Below are positions 34,219 to 42,833 of a stretch of DNA of 64,000 bases, piece after piece. The stretch is from contig NZ_JAIVLF010000001.1 in the NCBI RefSeq assembly GCF_020524485.1, forward strand, positions 1,054,001 through 1,118,000. The letters are read 5' to 3'. Source of the DNA: Novosphingobium profundi (GTDB lineage Bacteria > Pseudomonadota > Alphaproteobacteria > Sphingomonadales > Sphingomonadaceae). The notes under the pieces were generated by a model. That model saw nothing but the letters and a program-made list of their open reading frames with translations. It was not told the origin of the DNA and did no database searches. Both the position numbers and the translations under genes were made by a program. Numbering within the stretch: the stretch's first letter is position 1; the number at the start of each line of letters is the position of its first letter.

Positions 34219-36906
34219 TCAGAACTTGATCGAGGCGGACGCCTTGAACACCCGGCCCAGGTCGTAGGTATTGAACTGGACGTCGCCGTCTTCGAAGCTC
34301 TGGTATTCCTTGTGGGCGCGGCCCGTGAGGTTGCGGCCCTCGAACTTCAGTTCCAGTTCGCTCGCCCCGATCATGATGCCCTGGCGCACGATCACGTCGA
34401 TGGTGAAGCCGGGGTGCTCGAAGATGTCGGGCTGGCGGATGGTGCCATTGACGCCGCGGCTGGTCACGCGCTTGGAGGCGTAGTTGAGCATGATCGTCTG
34501 CTGCGAGAGGCTGTCGGTGTCTTCCAGGCCGAACTGCAGGTTGGCGATGTGCTTGGACTGGCCGGTCAGCGGCGCGCCGTCGACGAAGTAGTTGGTCGCG
34601 GCCGAGAGGAAGCCGTTGACGTTGGTGACGTCATCGGCGGTCACGTTGAGCTGCGACTTGGTGTAGGTGTAGTTCGCGTTGACGGCGATGCGGCGGGTCT
34701 CGAAGAACGAGCCCAGGTTGTAGAGGTCGAAGTACTTCTGCAGTTCGACTTCCGCACCGTAAAGATCGGCGCTGGGCGCGTTGGCGTAGCGGGTGAAGTA
34801 GCCGTTCGAGTAGAGCAGGTAGCTCTCGATCGGGTTCTTGATGTGCTTGTAGAAGCCACCCAGCGAGACATGCTCGTCGCGGTTGAAGTACCACTCCCAG
34901 CGCGCTTCGGCGTTGTAGAGCTGGCTGTCGATGAGCTGCGGGTTGCCCTGGTAGGTGCGGTTGGTTTCCGGATCGAAGAAGTTCTGGAAGATCAGCTCGC
35001 GGAACTGGGGGCGGGCGATGGTCTTCGAGCCGTTGATGCGGATCTGCATCTCGGGATCGATCTCGTAGGTCAGCGTGGCGGCCGGCAGGAAGTACTCGTT
35101 CTTCAGCGTCACGCCGCTTTCGGCCACGCCTTCGACCGGGACCAGCAGCGACTGCTCCTTGGCCCATTCCCAGCGCACACCTGCATCGAGGGTGAGGCCG
35201 TCGGCGAGCGTACCGTCGACCTTGCCGTAGAAGGCATGGTTGAGCAGGCGCGCGCGGTAATTGGCGTAAGGCGCGGTCGGGTCCTGGAGCTGCAGGTCGT
35301 AGTCGAGCCCGGTGCGATCAAGGTACCACTGGCCGGTCTGGAGCAGCACGTCGAGACGCGCGGTGCCCAGCGCTTCGATCAGTTCGGAATCGCCGTTGGC
35401 AATGACGAGGAACTGGCGCTGGCGGCTCTCGCGCGAGTTGATCTGGTAGGCATAGCCCACCGTGCCCGACCAGTTGGTCGAGAAACGATGGCTGACGTCG
35501 GCGCCCGCCGACCAGACATCCTCGTTGAGGCGCGAGAAGGAGATCGAGGTCGGCGCCGATCCGGTGCCGCTGCCCAGCGCGTTGGTGAACAGGTCACCCA
35601 CGCCGCCATCGCCGGTGTTGCGACGGATGTAGCGCGAGACGATCTCGTAGGGCGCGAGGCGCTTGGAGTTGGCGTACCCGGCGCGCAGGTCGATCGTGGT
35701 GTCGTCGGTGGGCTTGAACTCGCCGGTGAACTGGCTGTCGATCAACTGGCGTTCGTACCAGCCCGTGCTCTGTTCCATGAAGTCCCAGTCATCGTTCTGC
35801 TGGGGCTGCTTGAAGGAGGCGAGGGCCGCGTACTTGTCGGTGTCGTGGATATAGACGTTGGTCCAGCGGATCGAGTTGTCACCCCATTCGAGGCCCAGGC
35901 CAAGAAGGCCGTTGACGATCACGCGGTTGTCGCTCTGGACGGTGGTGCCGTCCTGGTCGCGGTCCTCGTAAGCGCCCGAGAGAAGCTGCGTCGACTGGCG
36001 CAGCGCCTGGCGGGTCTGCGTGGTGTTCGAGTAGCCCGCAGTCGCGATCACGCCGAGCGTCGCGCCGCCAAGGTCGAAGGAGGTGCCCGCCGAAAGATCG
36101 GCGCTGAAATTGGGCTGCGTGTTCTCGATGGTCTGGATCACCGAGTTGCGCGGCGTGAACAGGATCGAGCCGATGTCGTCGGCCAGCTCGCTGGTGGGGT
36201 TGAGCGCCAGGTTGCTGTCGAACAGCGCCTGCATGTCGTAGGGCACGCGGCGCAGGCCATTGTCGTAGCCCGTCCAGTCGGTCTTGGAGCCGTAGTAGGA
36301 ATAGCTCAGCTTGTTGGTTGTCTCGCTGTCCCAGCCAATGCCGCCGCCGATCTTGAGGAAGCTTTCCTCGGGCACGGCCTGGGTGGTCAGGTTGATCACG
36401 CCGCCGCCGAATTCACCCGGGAAGTTCACCGAGTAGCTCTTCTGGACCATCGAGGAGGCCACGACGCTGGTCGGGAAGAGGTCGAGGGGAACCACGCGCT
36501 TGAGCGGCTCGGGGCTGGGAAGGGGGGAGCCGTTGAGCAGCGCGAGCGAGTAGCGATCGCCCAGGCCACGCACGTAGACATAGCCATTGCCCACGACCGA
36601 AAGGCCGGTGACGTGGCCCAGAGCGCCTGCAATGTCGCCTTCACCGGTGCGCGCGATGTCTTCGCTGGAGAGAACCGAGAGGACCTCGGTCGCGGAACGC
36701 TCGACGTTGACGATACGCCGCCCGGTCACGATGATCGCGCCGCCGGGGATCGAAACGTCGGGGGCATCGCCTTCGGTTTCGTCCTGCGCCGTTTCGGCGG
36801 GAGCGGCAAGGGTTTCAGGCGTTGTATCGCTGTCCTGCGCTTGCGCGATACCCGGCGTCATCACCGTGGAGAGAAGCAGGAGCGGGACGAGCCGCGACTT
36901 GGTCAT
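34219..36906 (-). CDS. TonB-dependent outer-membrane receptor
   Basis: Outer-membrane transporter of 895 aa. The signal peptide (MTKSRLVPLLLLSTVMTPGIAQA) is given here by position, residues 1-23. A mature N-terminus with a TonB-box-like AIIVTGRR is followed by the plug domain (ALGHVTGLSVVGNGYVYVRG, then FPGEFGGGVINL) and a 22-strand barrel ending in Phe (ASASIKF). ATG 36906 has GAGGGGGAA about 8 nt upstream. It follows a secreted lipoprotein gene by 91 bp, and an 11-bp hairpin lies in that gap. The transported ligand is not evident; phased Pho-type sites upstream of the operon suggest a phosphorus-containing substrate (inference). Confidence 0.93.
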   Translation of the reverse strand: MTKSRLVPLLLLSTVMTPGIAQAQDSDTTPETLAAPAETAQDETEGDAPDVSIPGGAIIVTGRRIVNVERSATEVLSVLSSEDIARTGEGDIAGALGHVTGLSVVGNGYVYVRGLGDRYSLALLNGSPLPSPEPLKRVVPLDLFPTSVVASSMVQKSYSVNFPGEFGGGVINLTTQAVPEESFLKIGGGIGWDSETTNKLSYSYYGSKTDWTGYDNGLRRVPYDMQALFDSNLALNPTSELADDIGSILFTPRNSVIQTIENTQPNFSADLSAGTSFDLGGATLGVIATAGYSNTTQTRQALRQSTQLLSGAYEDRDQDGTTVQSDNRVIVNGLLGLGLEWGDNSIRWTNVYIHDTDKYAALASFKQPQQNDDWDFMEQSTGWYERQLIDSQFTGEFKPTDDTTIDLRAGYANSKRLAPYEIVSRYIRRNTGDGGVGDLFTNALGSGTGSAPTSISFSRLNEDVWSAGADVSHRFSTNWSGTVGYAYQINSRESRQRQFLVIANGDSELIEALGTARLDVLLQTGQWYLDRTGLDYDLQLQDPTAPYANYRARLLNHAFYGKVDGTLADGLTLDAGVRWEWAKEQSLLVPVEGVAESGVTLKNEYFLPAATLTYEIDPEMQIRINGSKTIARPQFRELIFQNFFDPETNRTYQGNPQLIDSQLYNAEARWEWYFNRDEHVSLGGFYKHIKNPIESYLLYSNGYFTRYANAPSADLYGAEVELQKYFDLYNLGSFFETRRIAVNANYTYTKSQLNVTADDVTNVNGFLSAATNYFVDGAPLTGQSKHIANLQFGLEDTDSLSQQTIMLNYASKRVTSRGVNGTIRQPDIFEHPGFTIDVIVRQGIMIGASELELKFEGRNLTGRAHKEYQSFEDGDVQFNTYDLGRVFKASASIKF

Positions 36907-36946
36907 GGGAAGGTTCCCCCTCAGAAACACATAAATTCGGATCAGC

Positions 36947-36977
36947 GAAAGGGGCGGCCCGACAGACCGCCCCTTTC
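36947..36977. other. Intercistronic hairpin between lipoprotein and TonB-receptor genes
   Basis: GAAAGGGGCGG (36947-36957) pairs perfectly with CCGCCCCTTTC (36967-36977). There is no U tract after it on the minus strand, so it looks more like an mRNA-stabilising or attenuating element than a full terminator. Confidence 0.5.
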
Positions 36978-36997
36978 CCCGTTCAACGGGCGATCGT

Positions 36998-38623
36998 TCA
37001 GGCGACCGGAAGACCGGTGCACAGGCTGCCGGTGCCGAAATCGGCGGTGGCGTTGTCGCAGGTCCAGCCGCGGAACCAGGTGTCGTTCGCGTCGCGCACG
37101 GCACCGATGTAGTCGACCACGTCGAAGAAGCTCGAGAAGTCAGTGATGTTGGCGTAGGCCACCACACCGCTCTCGTTCGAGCCGTTGACGAAGGTGCTGG
37201 TCAGCGTCGAGGTGATCGAGGCGTTGTTGTTGGTGCCGGCATTGAACATGTCTTCGGCCGTGTTCGTGCCCGAGTACTGGCTGCCCGTGCTCAGGAACGG
37301 ACCGGTGTCACCGCAGGTCATGACGACCGAGTTGGCGGTGAAGGTAGCCGAACCGGTGGCGGTACGGCCATCGACGCGGATGCACTCGTTGCTCGGCGTG
37401 TTGATGATGCCGTTGACGAAGTTGATGTCCGAGTCGCCGCGCACCAGGATGCTGGCTTCGTCCGAGTTGTCCGGACGGTTGCCCGACTGGATCGCGGTGA
37501 AGTTGGCGAAGGTCGAGCGCTGGCGGTCGGCCGGATCGGAGTTGATGTTGTTGTTCGAATCGATCTCGAAGAAGGCATCGCCTGCACCCGCACGCTGGAG
37601 CAGCAGCAGGTACTGGAAGTTGCCCTTGAGGCCGGTGTCGGTGTCGAGGCTGTCATCGTCGGCGTTGACCGCGATGTAGTGCTTCATGTTGACCGCGCCG
37701 CCGAAGAACTCCGAACCGTCGTCCGAGCTGTTGACGGTCTGGATGTAGTCGAGCGTGGTGCCCGTGCCCAGGCCGCCGCCGGTGAGCGACTGGAGTTCGG
37801 CATCGGGTGCCAGGTTGTAGCCCGAGTAACGGATCTGCACGTAGCGCATCGAACCGGCGCTGTAGCCGTTGTTGCGCCCGCCGAACGTGGCGGGGGTCGC
37901 TGCGCCTTCGGTCTCGCGCTGGCAGTCCTGCGTGGCGACGCTGCCGCCCGCGGTGCAGTCGGTGATGATGCCGCGGCCGAGCAGCACGATGCCGCCCCAC
38001 TGGCGGTCCGAGCTGTCGGTGGCCGAGCCGACGACGTTCTGGCGGCTGGTGAAGACGATCGGCGAGGAGGCGGTGCCGTTGGCCTGGATCGTGTTGCCGC
38101 GGTTGACGGCGAGCCAGGCGGGATCGGCGGCGTTCTCGGCGTAGACGATGACGCCCGGATCGATGGTCAGCTCAACTGCGGTGTCCGAGCTCAGGCTCGA
38201 GATGCCGGCGTTGAGGCACGAGGCAGTGGTGGTGGTGTAGGGCGAGCCCGAGGACGGGACCGAGAAACCGCCATCGCAGCCCACGTCCACGCGGCCGTTG
38301 ATGCGATAGAGAACGCCCGCTTCGTTGGGCAGACTGGAGCTGGCATCGACCAGCGCGGGCAGGGTGCAGATGCGCCAGGAATTGCCGTTGGGGTCCTCGA
38401 TGGTGCCGTCGTTCGACAGGCCGCCCGTCGCGTTGAAGGTCGGGCATTCGGCGGCCGCTTCGATCAGGCCCGTGGTCGGCGTGGGCGTGGGCGTCGGCGT
38501 GGTGCCGCCACCGTTGTTGACCACGACGCTTCCGGCGCCGGGCGAGGCAATGTCATCGGCCCCGCAGCCCGCAAGAGCGAGAGCGCTGCAGCCCAGGAGC
38601 ATCAGGCCAGAGAATTTCTTCAC
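36998..38623 (-). CDS. Exported lipoprotein, predicted right-handed beta-helix fold
   Basis: 541-aa lipoprotein: the signal peptide ends in the lipobox LALAGC, then a Gly/Thr/Pro-rich linker (PTPTPTPTT). The body is rich in Gly, Asn, Ser, Thr and Asp with repeated short strands such as LTIDPGVIVYAE and IQANGTASSPIVFTSRQN, typical of a parallel beta-helix; about ten Cys residues could form disulfides. No catalytic motif is recognised. The start is GTG 38623 with GGGGGAA 7 nt upstream. It is the first gene of the unit with the TonB receptor. A role as a surface or periplasmic ligand-capture partner is an inference from this pairing. Confidence 0.75.
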   Translation of the reverse strand: MKKFSGLMLLGCSALALAGCGADDIASPGAGSVVVNNGGGTTPTPTPTPTTGLIEAAAECPTFNATGGLSNDGTIEDPNGNSWRICTLPALVDASSSLPNEAGVLYRINGRVDVGCDGGFSVPSSGSPYTTTTASCLNAGISSLSSDTAVELTIDPGVIVYAENAADPAWLAVNRGNTIQANGTASSPIVFTSRQNVVGSATDSSDRQWGGIVLLGRGIITDCTAGGSVATQDCQRETEGAATPATFGGRNNGYSAGSMRYVQIRYSGYNLAPDAELQSLTGGGLGTGTTLDYIQTVNSSDDGSEFFGGAVNMKHYIAVNADDDSLDTDTGLKGNFQYLLLLQRAGAGDAFFEIDSNNNINSDPADRQRSTFANFTAIQSGNRPDNSDEASILVRGDSDINFVNGIINTPSNECIRVDGRTATGSATFTANSVVMTCGDTGPFLSTGSQYSGTNTAEDMFNAGTNNNASITSTLTSTFVNGSNESGVVAYANITDFSSFFDVVDYIGAVRDANDTWFRGWTCDNATADFGTGSLCTGLPVA

Positions 38624-38716
38624 GTGTATTCCCCCGTTGGATCGGTTTCGATCGAGTGGATCAAATTCGACGATCGCGGCGGGCCCGCCATCGTTGGCGG
38701 CGTCCTAGGGGTGGGG

Positions 38717-38777
38717 GGTGACAATTTGTTGGCGTTGCCATGACAGAAATATGGACTTTTCTGACGATGGTGTGACT
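38717..38777 (-). promoter_or_regulatory. Cluster of phased Pho-type half-sites upstream of the lipoprotein/TonB-receptor operon
   Basis: On the minus strand, AGTCACA and CGTCAGA are 11 bp apart (38777-38760). Then, after a 3-bp spacer, GTCCATA, TGTCATG, CGCCAAC and TGTCACC continue at 11-bp phase (38756-38717). TGTCATG and TGTCACC are strong blocks, the others partial. The nearest edge is 93 bp from the GTG start, further than at the other sites. Confidence 0.5.
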
Positions 38778-38945
38778 TTCATGTGTCAAGGTGGGCGCGC
38801 GCGGAAATTGGGCTGAGACGACTCACGTATTTCTGCGGGGTTCGGATCAAGATTGCAGTTTTATGACACTCCTGTCATTTTGCTTGAGGGCTGTGGCTTT
38901 TCGCGCACAATCGGCCGCATTGATGAACTCGAGGGAGAAAAACAC

Positions 38946-39323
38946 ATGTCCTTGACCGCCGCAGCCCTGGCTCTCCTTGCTGGCCAGTCCGCCCTTTCGC
39001 TCACGGTCGAGCTGCCGCGCGCCGAATCGCAGGATGTCGCCTACGCCGAACTCGTGGCCGGGCAGGACCAGGCGGCGCTTGCCAAGCTGCTGGCCGCGCG
39101 CGAGGTGCGCGGGGAGGACCCTGCGCTCCTGATCAACCTGGGGGCGGCCTACACCCGCCTTGGCCGCGTCCATGACGCGCGCAAGGCCTACGATGCCGCC
39201 ATTGTCAGCGACGAGCGCTATGATCTCGAAACCGGCAGCGGCAAGTGGATCGATTCGCGCTACATCGCCCGCACCGCCAAGCGCGAAGGGCTCGACGCGC
39301 AGCGCACGCTCGCCATGCTCTGA
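38946..39323 (+). CDS. Small exported TPR-like protein
   Basis: 125 aa with an N-terminal hydrophobic segment (LTAAALALLAGQSALSL), probably a signal peptide, and one TPR-like helix pair: DPALLINLGAAYTRLGRVHDARKAYDAAI. The rest is a charged tail. ATG 38946 has GGGAG 8 nt upstream. It is divergent from the lipoprotein/TonB-receptor operon with a 322-bp shared region. One good Pho-type block (TGTCATT, 38873) lies upstream, but its neighbours are weak. Function unknown; position suggests a partner of that uptake system. Confidence 0.7.
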   Translation: MSLTAAALALLAGQSALSLTVELPRAESQDVAYAELVAGQDQAALAKLLAAREVRGEDPALLINLGAAYTRLGRVHDARKAYDAAIVSDERYDLETGSGKWIDSRYIARTAKREGLDAQRTLAML

Positions 39324-39727
39324 GGTTTCGCCTCCCTTTTTCGAGTACCGGGCCCACCGCCCGACACGCGCGCACGCGCGAATCTTTGACCTTAGGTGGG
39401 CCCTTGTCTGCGTCCTCTTCCTTTCCCGATCAGGTGCGCTAGCGCACGCCTGTGATTGCCTTGCACGCGGCTCAACGATGTGGCCGCGGCTGGACGCCTC
39501 ATCCCTTTTGGTCCTGCTCCTACCCCCGATGCCCTACCTCGGATGGTCGCCTTTCGGGTCGCGCCGGCACCATCTAGAATGGGCTCCTGCTTCGTCAGCG
39601 CCTGCGTCGCCAGCCGGGCCCCGTGGGCGCTCTGGCGCAGGGGAGATGGGAGAATGACGTCTTCGCCGTGTGATCGTCACAAGCTTGTCACAAGATTCGC
39701 GCAATCCGCCCCCAGACACAGGGCAGG
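39324..39727. other. Intergenic region upstream of the VirB cluster
   Basis: 404 bp without a convincing gene. It holds a perfect 9-bp inverted repeat GGGCCCACC / GGTGGGCCC (about 39351-39406) after the TPR-like gene, which may act in termination, and the phased sites at 39675-39692 before virB2. Confidence 0.5.
39675..39692 (+). promoter_or_regulatory. Candidate PhoB box upstream of the virB cluster
   Basis: CGTCACA (39675) and TGTCACA (39686) are 11 bp apart with a 4-bp spacer, 35 bp before the virB2 start. A third in-phase block (TCGCGCA) is weak. Spacing and sequence match the better Pho-type sites in this window. Confidence 0.5.
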
Positions 39728-40081
39728 ATGATTCGAGTTATGACGTTCGTTTGCGTTTCACGGCGATCGCTTTCCAAGGTTTTTTCGGGGCTCCTGGCCC
39801 TTGCAACGATGCTTCTCAGCCCCGTGCGCGCTTTCGCGCAGGTGGCCGGTCAGCAGGACCCTGCCGGTTCGGGCCCCATCGTCAACGCGCTCACCTGGTT
39901 GCAGGGTACCCTGCTTGGCAATGTGGCGACGGCGGTGGCCGTTATGGCGGTGGCGGCCGTGGGCTTTGGCATGCTGACAGGCCGCATGAACTGGCGCTTT
40001 GGCGCGACGGTCATCATTGGCGTCTTCGTGCTGTTCGGTGCGGGCGCGATCGTATCGGGCATCCAGCAGGTCGCAGGCTGA
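39728..40081 (+). CDS. virB2: VirB2/TrbC-family pilin-like subunit
   Basis: 117-aa precursor of a type IV secretion pilin. A long signal sequence (about residues 1-38, ending AFAQ) is followed by two hydrophobic helices (about 62-85 and 90-115) separated by a short basic loop (GRMNWRFG), the normal VirB2 topology. ATG 39728 has AGGG 4 nt upstream; ATG 39740 is an alternative. First gene of virB2-B3-B4-B6-B9-B10-B11. The product is probably processed and assembled in the inner membrane. Confidence 0.85.
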   Translation: MIRVMTFVCVSRRSLSKVFSGLLALATMLLSPVRAFAQVAGQQDPAGSGPIVNALTWLQGTLLGNVATAVAVMAVAAVGFGMLTGRMNWRFGATVIIGVFVLFGAGAIVSGIQQVAG

Positions 40082-40087
40082 GCCGCG

Positions 40088-40369
40088 ATGGCACTTGCCC
40101 GCTTCCCGGTTCACAGGGCGCTGACCCGGCCGCAGATGTTTGCCGGAGTGACCTTCAGCTACTTCATCATCAACGGGATGGTGACGACCGAGGTCTTCCT
40201 GCTCACCAAGAACTTTGCGGCGTTGCTCGCTTTCGCGGTGATGCACGCGATCGGGTACCTCGCCTGCCTGCGTGAACCGCGGGTCTTCGATCTCTGGCTC
40301 AAGAAAGTCAGCAAGTGTCCCCGCGTGCGCAACTGGAAGCGCTGGGGCTGCAACAGTTACGCGCCCTGA
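40088..40369 (+). CDS. virB3: VirB3-family inner-membrane protein
   Basis: 93 aa, with the family start ALTRPQMFAGVTFSYF and two hydrophobic segments (about residues 18-35 and 43-60), then a basic C-terminal tail. VirB3 works with the VirB4 ATPase in pilus assembly. It begins 6 bp after virB2 and ends 17 bp before virB4; no fusion to virB4, unlike some systems. Confidence 0.88.
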   Translation: MALARFPVHRALTRPQMFAGVTFSYFIINGMVTTEVFLLTKNFAALLAFAVMHAIGYLACLREPRVFDLWLKKVSKCPRVRNWKRWGCNSYAP

Positions 40370-40386
40370 GGGGCGCTCGCGGGGGA

Positions 40387-42828
40387 ATGACAATGGGTCG
40401 TCGTTTCAAGGACGTGCTGACGGGCTGGGCCGCCAAGGAAGCGGCGGCGGGTGACCGTCTGCCCTATGCGCAGCTTGTCGATGAAAGCGTGGTGCGCCTG
40501 CGTGATGGTTCGCTGGCGCTGGCGCTGATGGTGCCGGGGCTCGCGTTCGAGACGGCCGACACCGATGAGCTCAACGCCCATGTGGCGACGCGCGAGGTGC
40601 TGCTGCGCTCCTCGCTTGATGCGCGCTTCGTGCTCTATCACCACGTCATCCGCCGCCGCGTCGAAGTCGAACTCGACGGCCACTTCGAGGACCCGCTCGC
40701 CGCGCATATTGACGCACGCTGGCGTGAGCGGACGCGCTCGGGCGACCTGTTCGTCAACGACCAGTTCATTGCGCTGGTGCGCCGTCCTGCACGCGGCAAG
40801 GCGGGCTGGGCCGATCGCCTTTCGCGCAGCTTGCGTGGCAAGAAGGGCGAAGATGGCACCGGTATCGACCCCGCCGACGTGCGCGCGCTGCGCGCCGCTG
40901 CCACCGCCATGGTGGCCTCGCTCGGCGCTTACGGGGCGCGACTTCTGGGCGATTACGAAGGGACCACGGGGACCTGTTCGGAAGTCCTCGAACTGTTGAG
41001 CGCGCTCTACAACGGTGAGATGCGGCCCGTGCGCCGCCCGGCTGCGGGCACCGACATCGGCCACATGCTGCCCTATCGCCGCATCAACTTCGGGCTCGAC
41101 GCGCTGGAGCTGCGCGGGGCGGATGGCCGTCCTGCCTTCGGCGCCATGGTCAGCCTGAAGGAATACCCCGATGCGACTTCGCCCGGGCTGACCGATGCGC
41201 TGCTGCGCCTGCCCGCCGAGATGGTGCTGACCGAAACCTACGCTCCGTGTGATCGCCAGATCGCGCGCGAGCGCATCGATCTTGCCATTCGCCGCCTGCG
41301 CTCGGCCGACGAAGAGGCCATGGCCGAGCGTTCCGAGATGGTCTCCGCGCGCGATGCGCTGGGCACTGGCGCGGTCGGTTTCGGCGACCATCACCTCTCG
41401 GTACTGGTCCGCGCGGACACGCTCGACGAACTCGATACATTGAGCGCGGCCTGCGCGGCCTCGCTCGCCGATGCGGGCGCGGTCGCGGTGCGCGAGGATG
41501 CGAACCTGGAGCCCGCTTTCTGGGGGCAGTTCCCCGGGAACGAAGAGTTCCTTGTGCGCCGCGCGCTCATCTCCAGCGCCAACATGGCCTGTTTCGGCTC
41601 GCTCCATGGCTTTTCGCTGGGGCAGGCGAGCGGCAACCACTGGGGCAATGCAGTCACGCTGCTGGCGACCACCAGTTCGACCCCGTTCTTCTTCAACTTC
41701 CACCAGGGCGATCTTGGTAACTTCACCGTCATCGGACCGTCGGGTTCGGGCAAGACAGTTGTCATGAACTTCCTCGCCGCGCAGGCGCAGAAGTTCGCGC
41801 CCCGCACGATCCTCTTCGACAAGGATCGCGGCGCCGAGGTTTTCCTGCGCGGTATCGGTGGCACCTACAGCCGTATCGCGGCGGGGCACCCGACCGGCTT
41901 CAACCCGCTCGCGCTGCCCGATACTGACACGAACCGCGCGTTCCTGCGCGACTGGCTGGGCGTCCTGCTCGAGGCCAAGGGCGCGGAGGAGATGGCGACG
42001 ATCGCAAGCGCGGTCGATGCGGCCTACCACAACGATGCCTCGCTGCGCCGTCTCTCGCATTTCCGCGAACTGCTGGCCGGAGCCCGTCGTCCCGAACCGG
42101 GCGATCTCGCCTCGCGTCTCGATGCCTGGATTGCAGGGGGCGAACACGGCTGGCTCTTCGACAACGCCGAGGACCGGCTCGATCTCGACACCCGCGTCCT
42201 GGGCTTCGACATGACCGCGCTTCTGGAAAGCCCGCGCCTGCGCACGCCGGTGATGATGTACCTGTTCCACCGCATCGATGAGCGTCTGGACGGCGAGCCG
42301 ACCATGATCCTCATCGACGAGGGCTGGAAGGCGCTCGATGATGAGGTCTTCGCCGCGCGCATCCGAGACTGGCTCAAGACCCTGCGCAAGCGCAACGCGC
42401 TCGTGGGTTTTGCCACCCAGTCGGCGCGCGACGCGCTCGACAGCCGCATTTCGACCGCGCTGGTCGAGCAGACCGCGACCATGCTCTTCATGCCCAACTC
42501 GCGCGCGCGGCCCGAGGATTACTGCGAGGGCTTTGGTCTTTCGCTCCACGAACTGGAAGTGATCCGCACGCTGCCCGCGCATTCGCGCTGTTTCCTCATC
42601 CGCCAGAGCGATGCCTCGGTCGTGGTGCGTCTCGATCTTTCGGGCAGTCCCGAGGTGCTGACCGTCCTGTCGGGCCGCGAGAGCACCGTGCGCAAGCTCG
42701 ATGCCCTGCGCGAGCGCTATGGCGATGCGCCGCGCGCCTGGTACCCCGCGCTTACCGGCCAGCCCTGGCCGGGTGACGGCGATGCCGCTGCGGCTGATGA
42801 CGCGCTCTGGATCGAGGCGGCCGAGTAA
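40387..42828 (+). CDS. virB4: VirB4-family type IV secretion ATPase
   Basis: 813-aa AAA+-like ATPase that energises pilus biogenesis and substrate transfer. The N-terminal CagE/TrbE/VirB domain (about residues 1-400) is followed by the ATPase domain with Walker A GPSGSGKT (Lys456) and Walker B TMILIDEGWKAL; FATQSARDALDS follows. ATG 40387 is used; ATG 40393 is nearly as good. It follows virB3 by 17 bp and precedes virB6 by 5 bp. Confidence 0.93.
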   Translation: MTMGRRFKDVLTGWAAKEAAAGDRLPYAQLVDESVVRLRDGSLALALMVPGLAFETADTDELNAHVATREVLLRSSLDARFVLYHHVIRRRVEVELDGHFEDPLAAHIDARWRERTRSGDLFVNDQFIALVRRPARGKAGWADRLSRSLRGKKGEDGTGIDPADVRALRAAATAMVASLGAYGARLLGDYEGTTGTCSEVLELLSALYNGEMRPVRRPAAGTDIGHMLPYRRINFGLDALELRGADGRPAFGAMVSLKEYPDATSPGLTDALLRLPAEMVLTETYAPCDRQIARERIDLAIRRLRSADEEAMAERSEMVSARDALGTGAVGFGDHHLSVLVRADTLDELDTLSAACAASLADAGAVAVREDANLEPAFWGQFPGNEEFLVRRALISSANMACFGSLHGFSLGQASGNHWGNAVTLLATTSSTPFFFNFHQGDLGNFTVIGPSGSGKTVVMNFLAAQAQKFAPRTILFDKDRGAEVFLRGIGGTYSRIAAGHPTGFNPLALPDTDTNRAFLRDWLGVLLEAKGAEEMATIASAVDAAYHNDASLRRLSHFRELLAGARRPEPGDLASRLDAWIAGGEHGWLFDNAEDRLDLDTRVLGFDMTALLESPRLRTPVMMYLFHRIDERLDGEPTMILIDEGWKALDDEVFAARIRDWLKTLRKRNALVGFATQSARDALDSRISTALVEQTATMLFMPNSRARPEDYCEGFGLSLHELEVIRTLPAHSRCFLIRQSDASVVVRLDLSGSPEVLTVLSGRESTVRKLDALRERYGDAPRAWYPALTGQPWPGDGDAAAADDALWIEAAE

Positions 42829-42833
42829 AGATC

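Noticed and set aside
34312..37146. 944-codon open frame antisense to the TonB receptor
   Set aside because: Shadow of the receptor gene; composition is Val/Arg/Gly-rich and it lacks any recognisable domain.
38862..38879. Second Pho-type site before the small TPR-like gene
   Set aside because: TGTCATT is a good block, but the in-phase neighbours on either strand are poor; a simple ATGACA / TGTCAT inverted repeat explains it equally well.
39456..39731. Open frame in the gap before virB2 that could be a small gene or a virB1 remnant
   Set aside because: Composition is Arg/Pro/Ala-rich, there is no lytic transglycosylase motif and no ribosome site.
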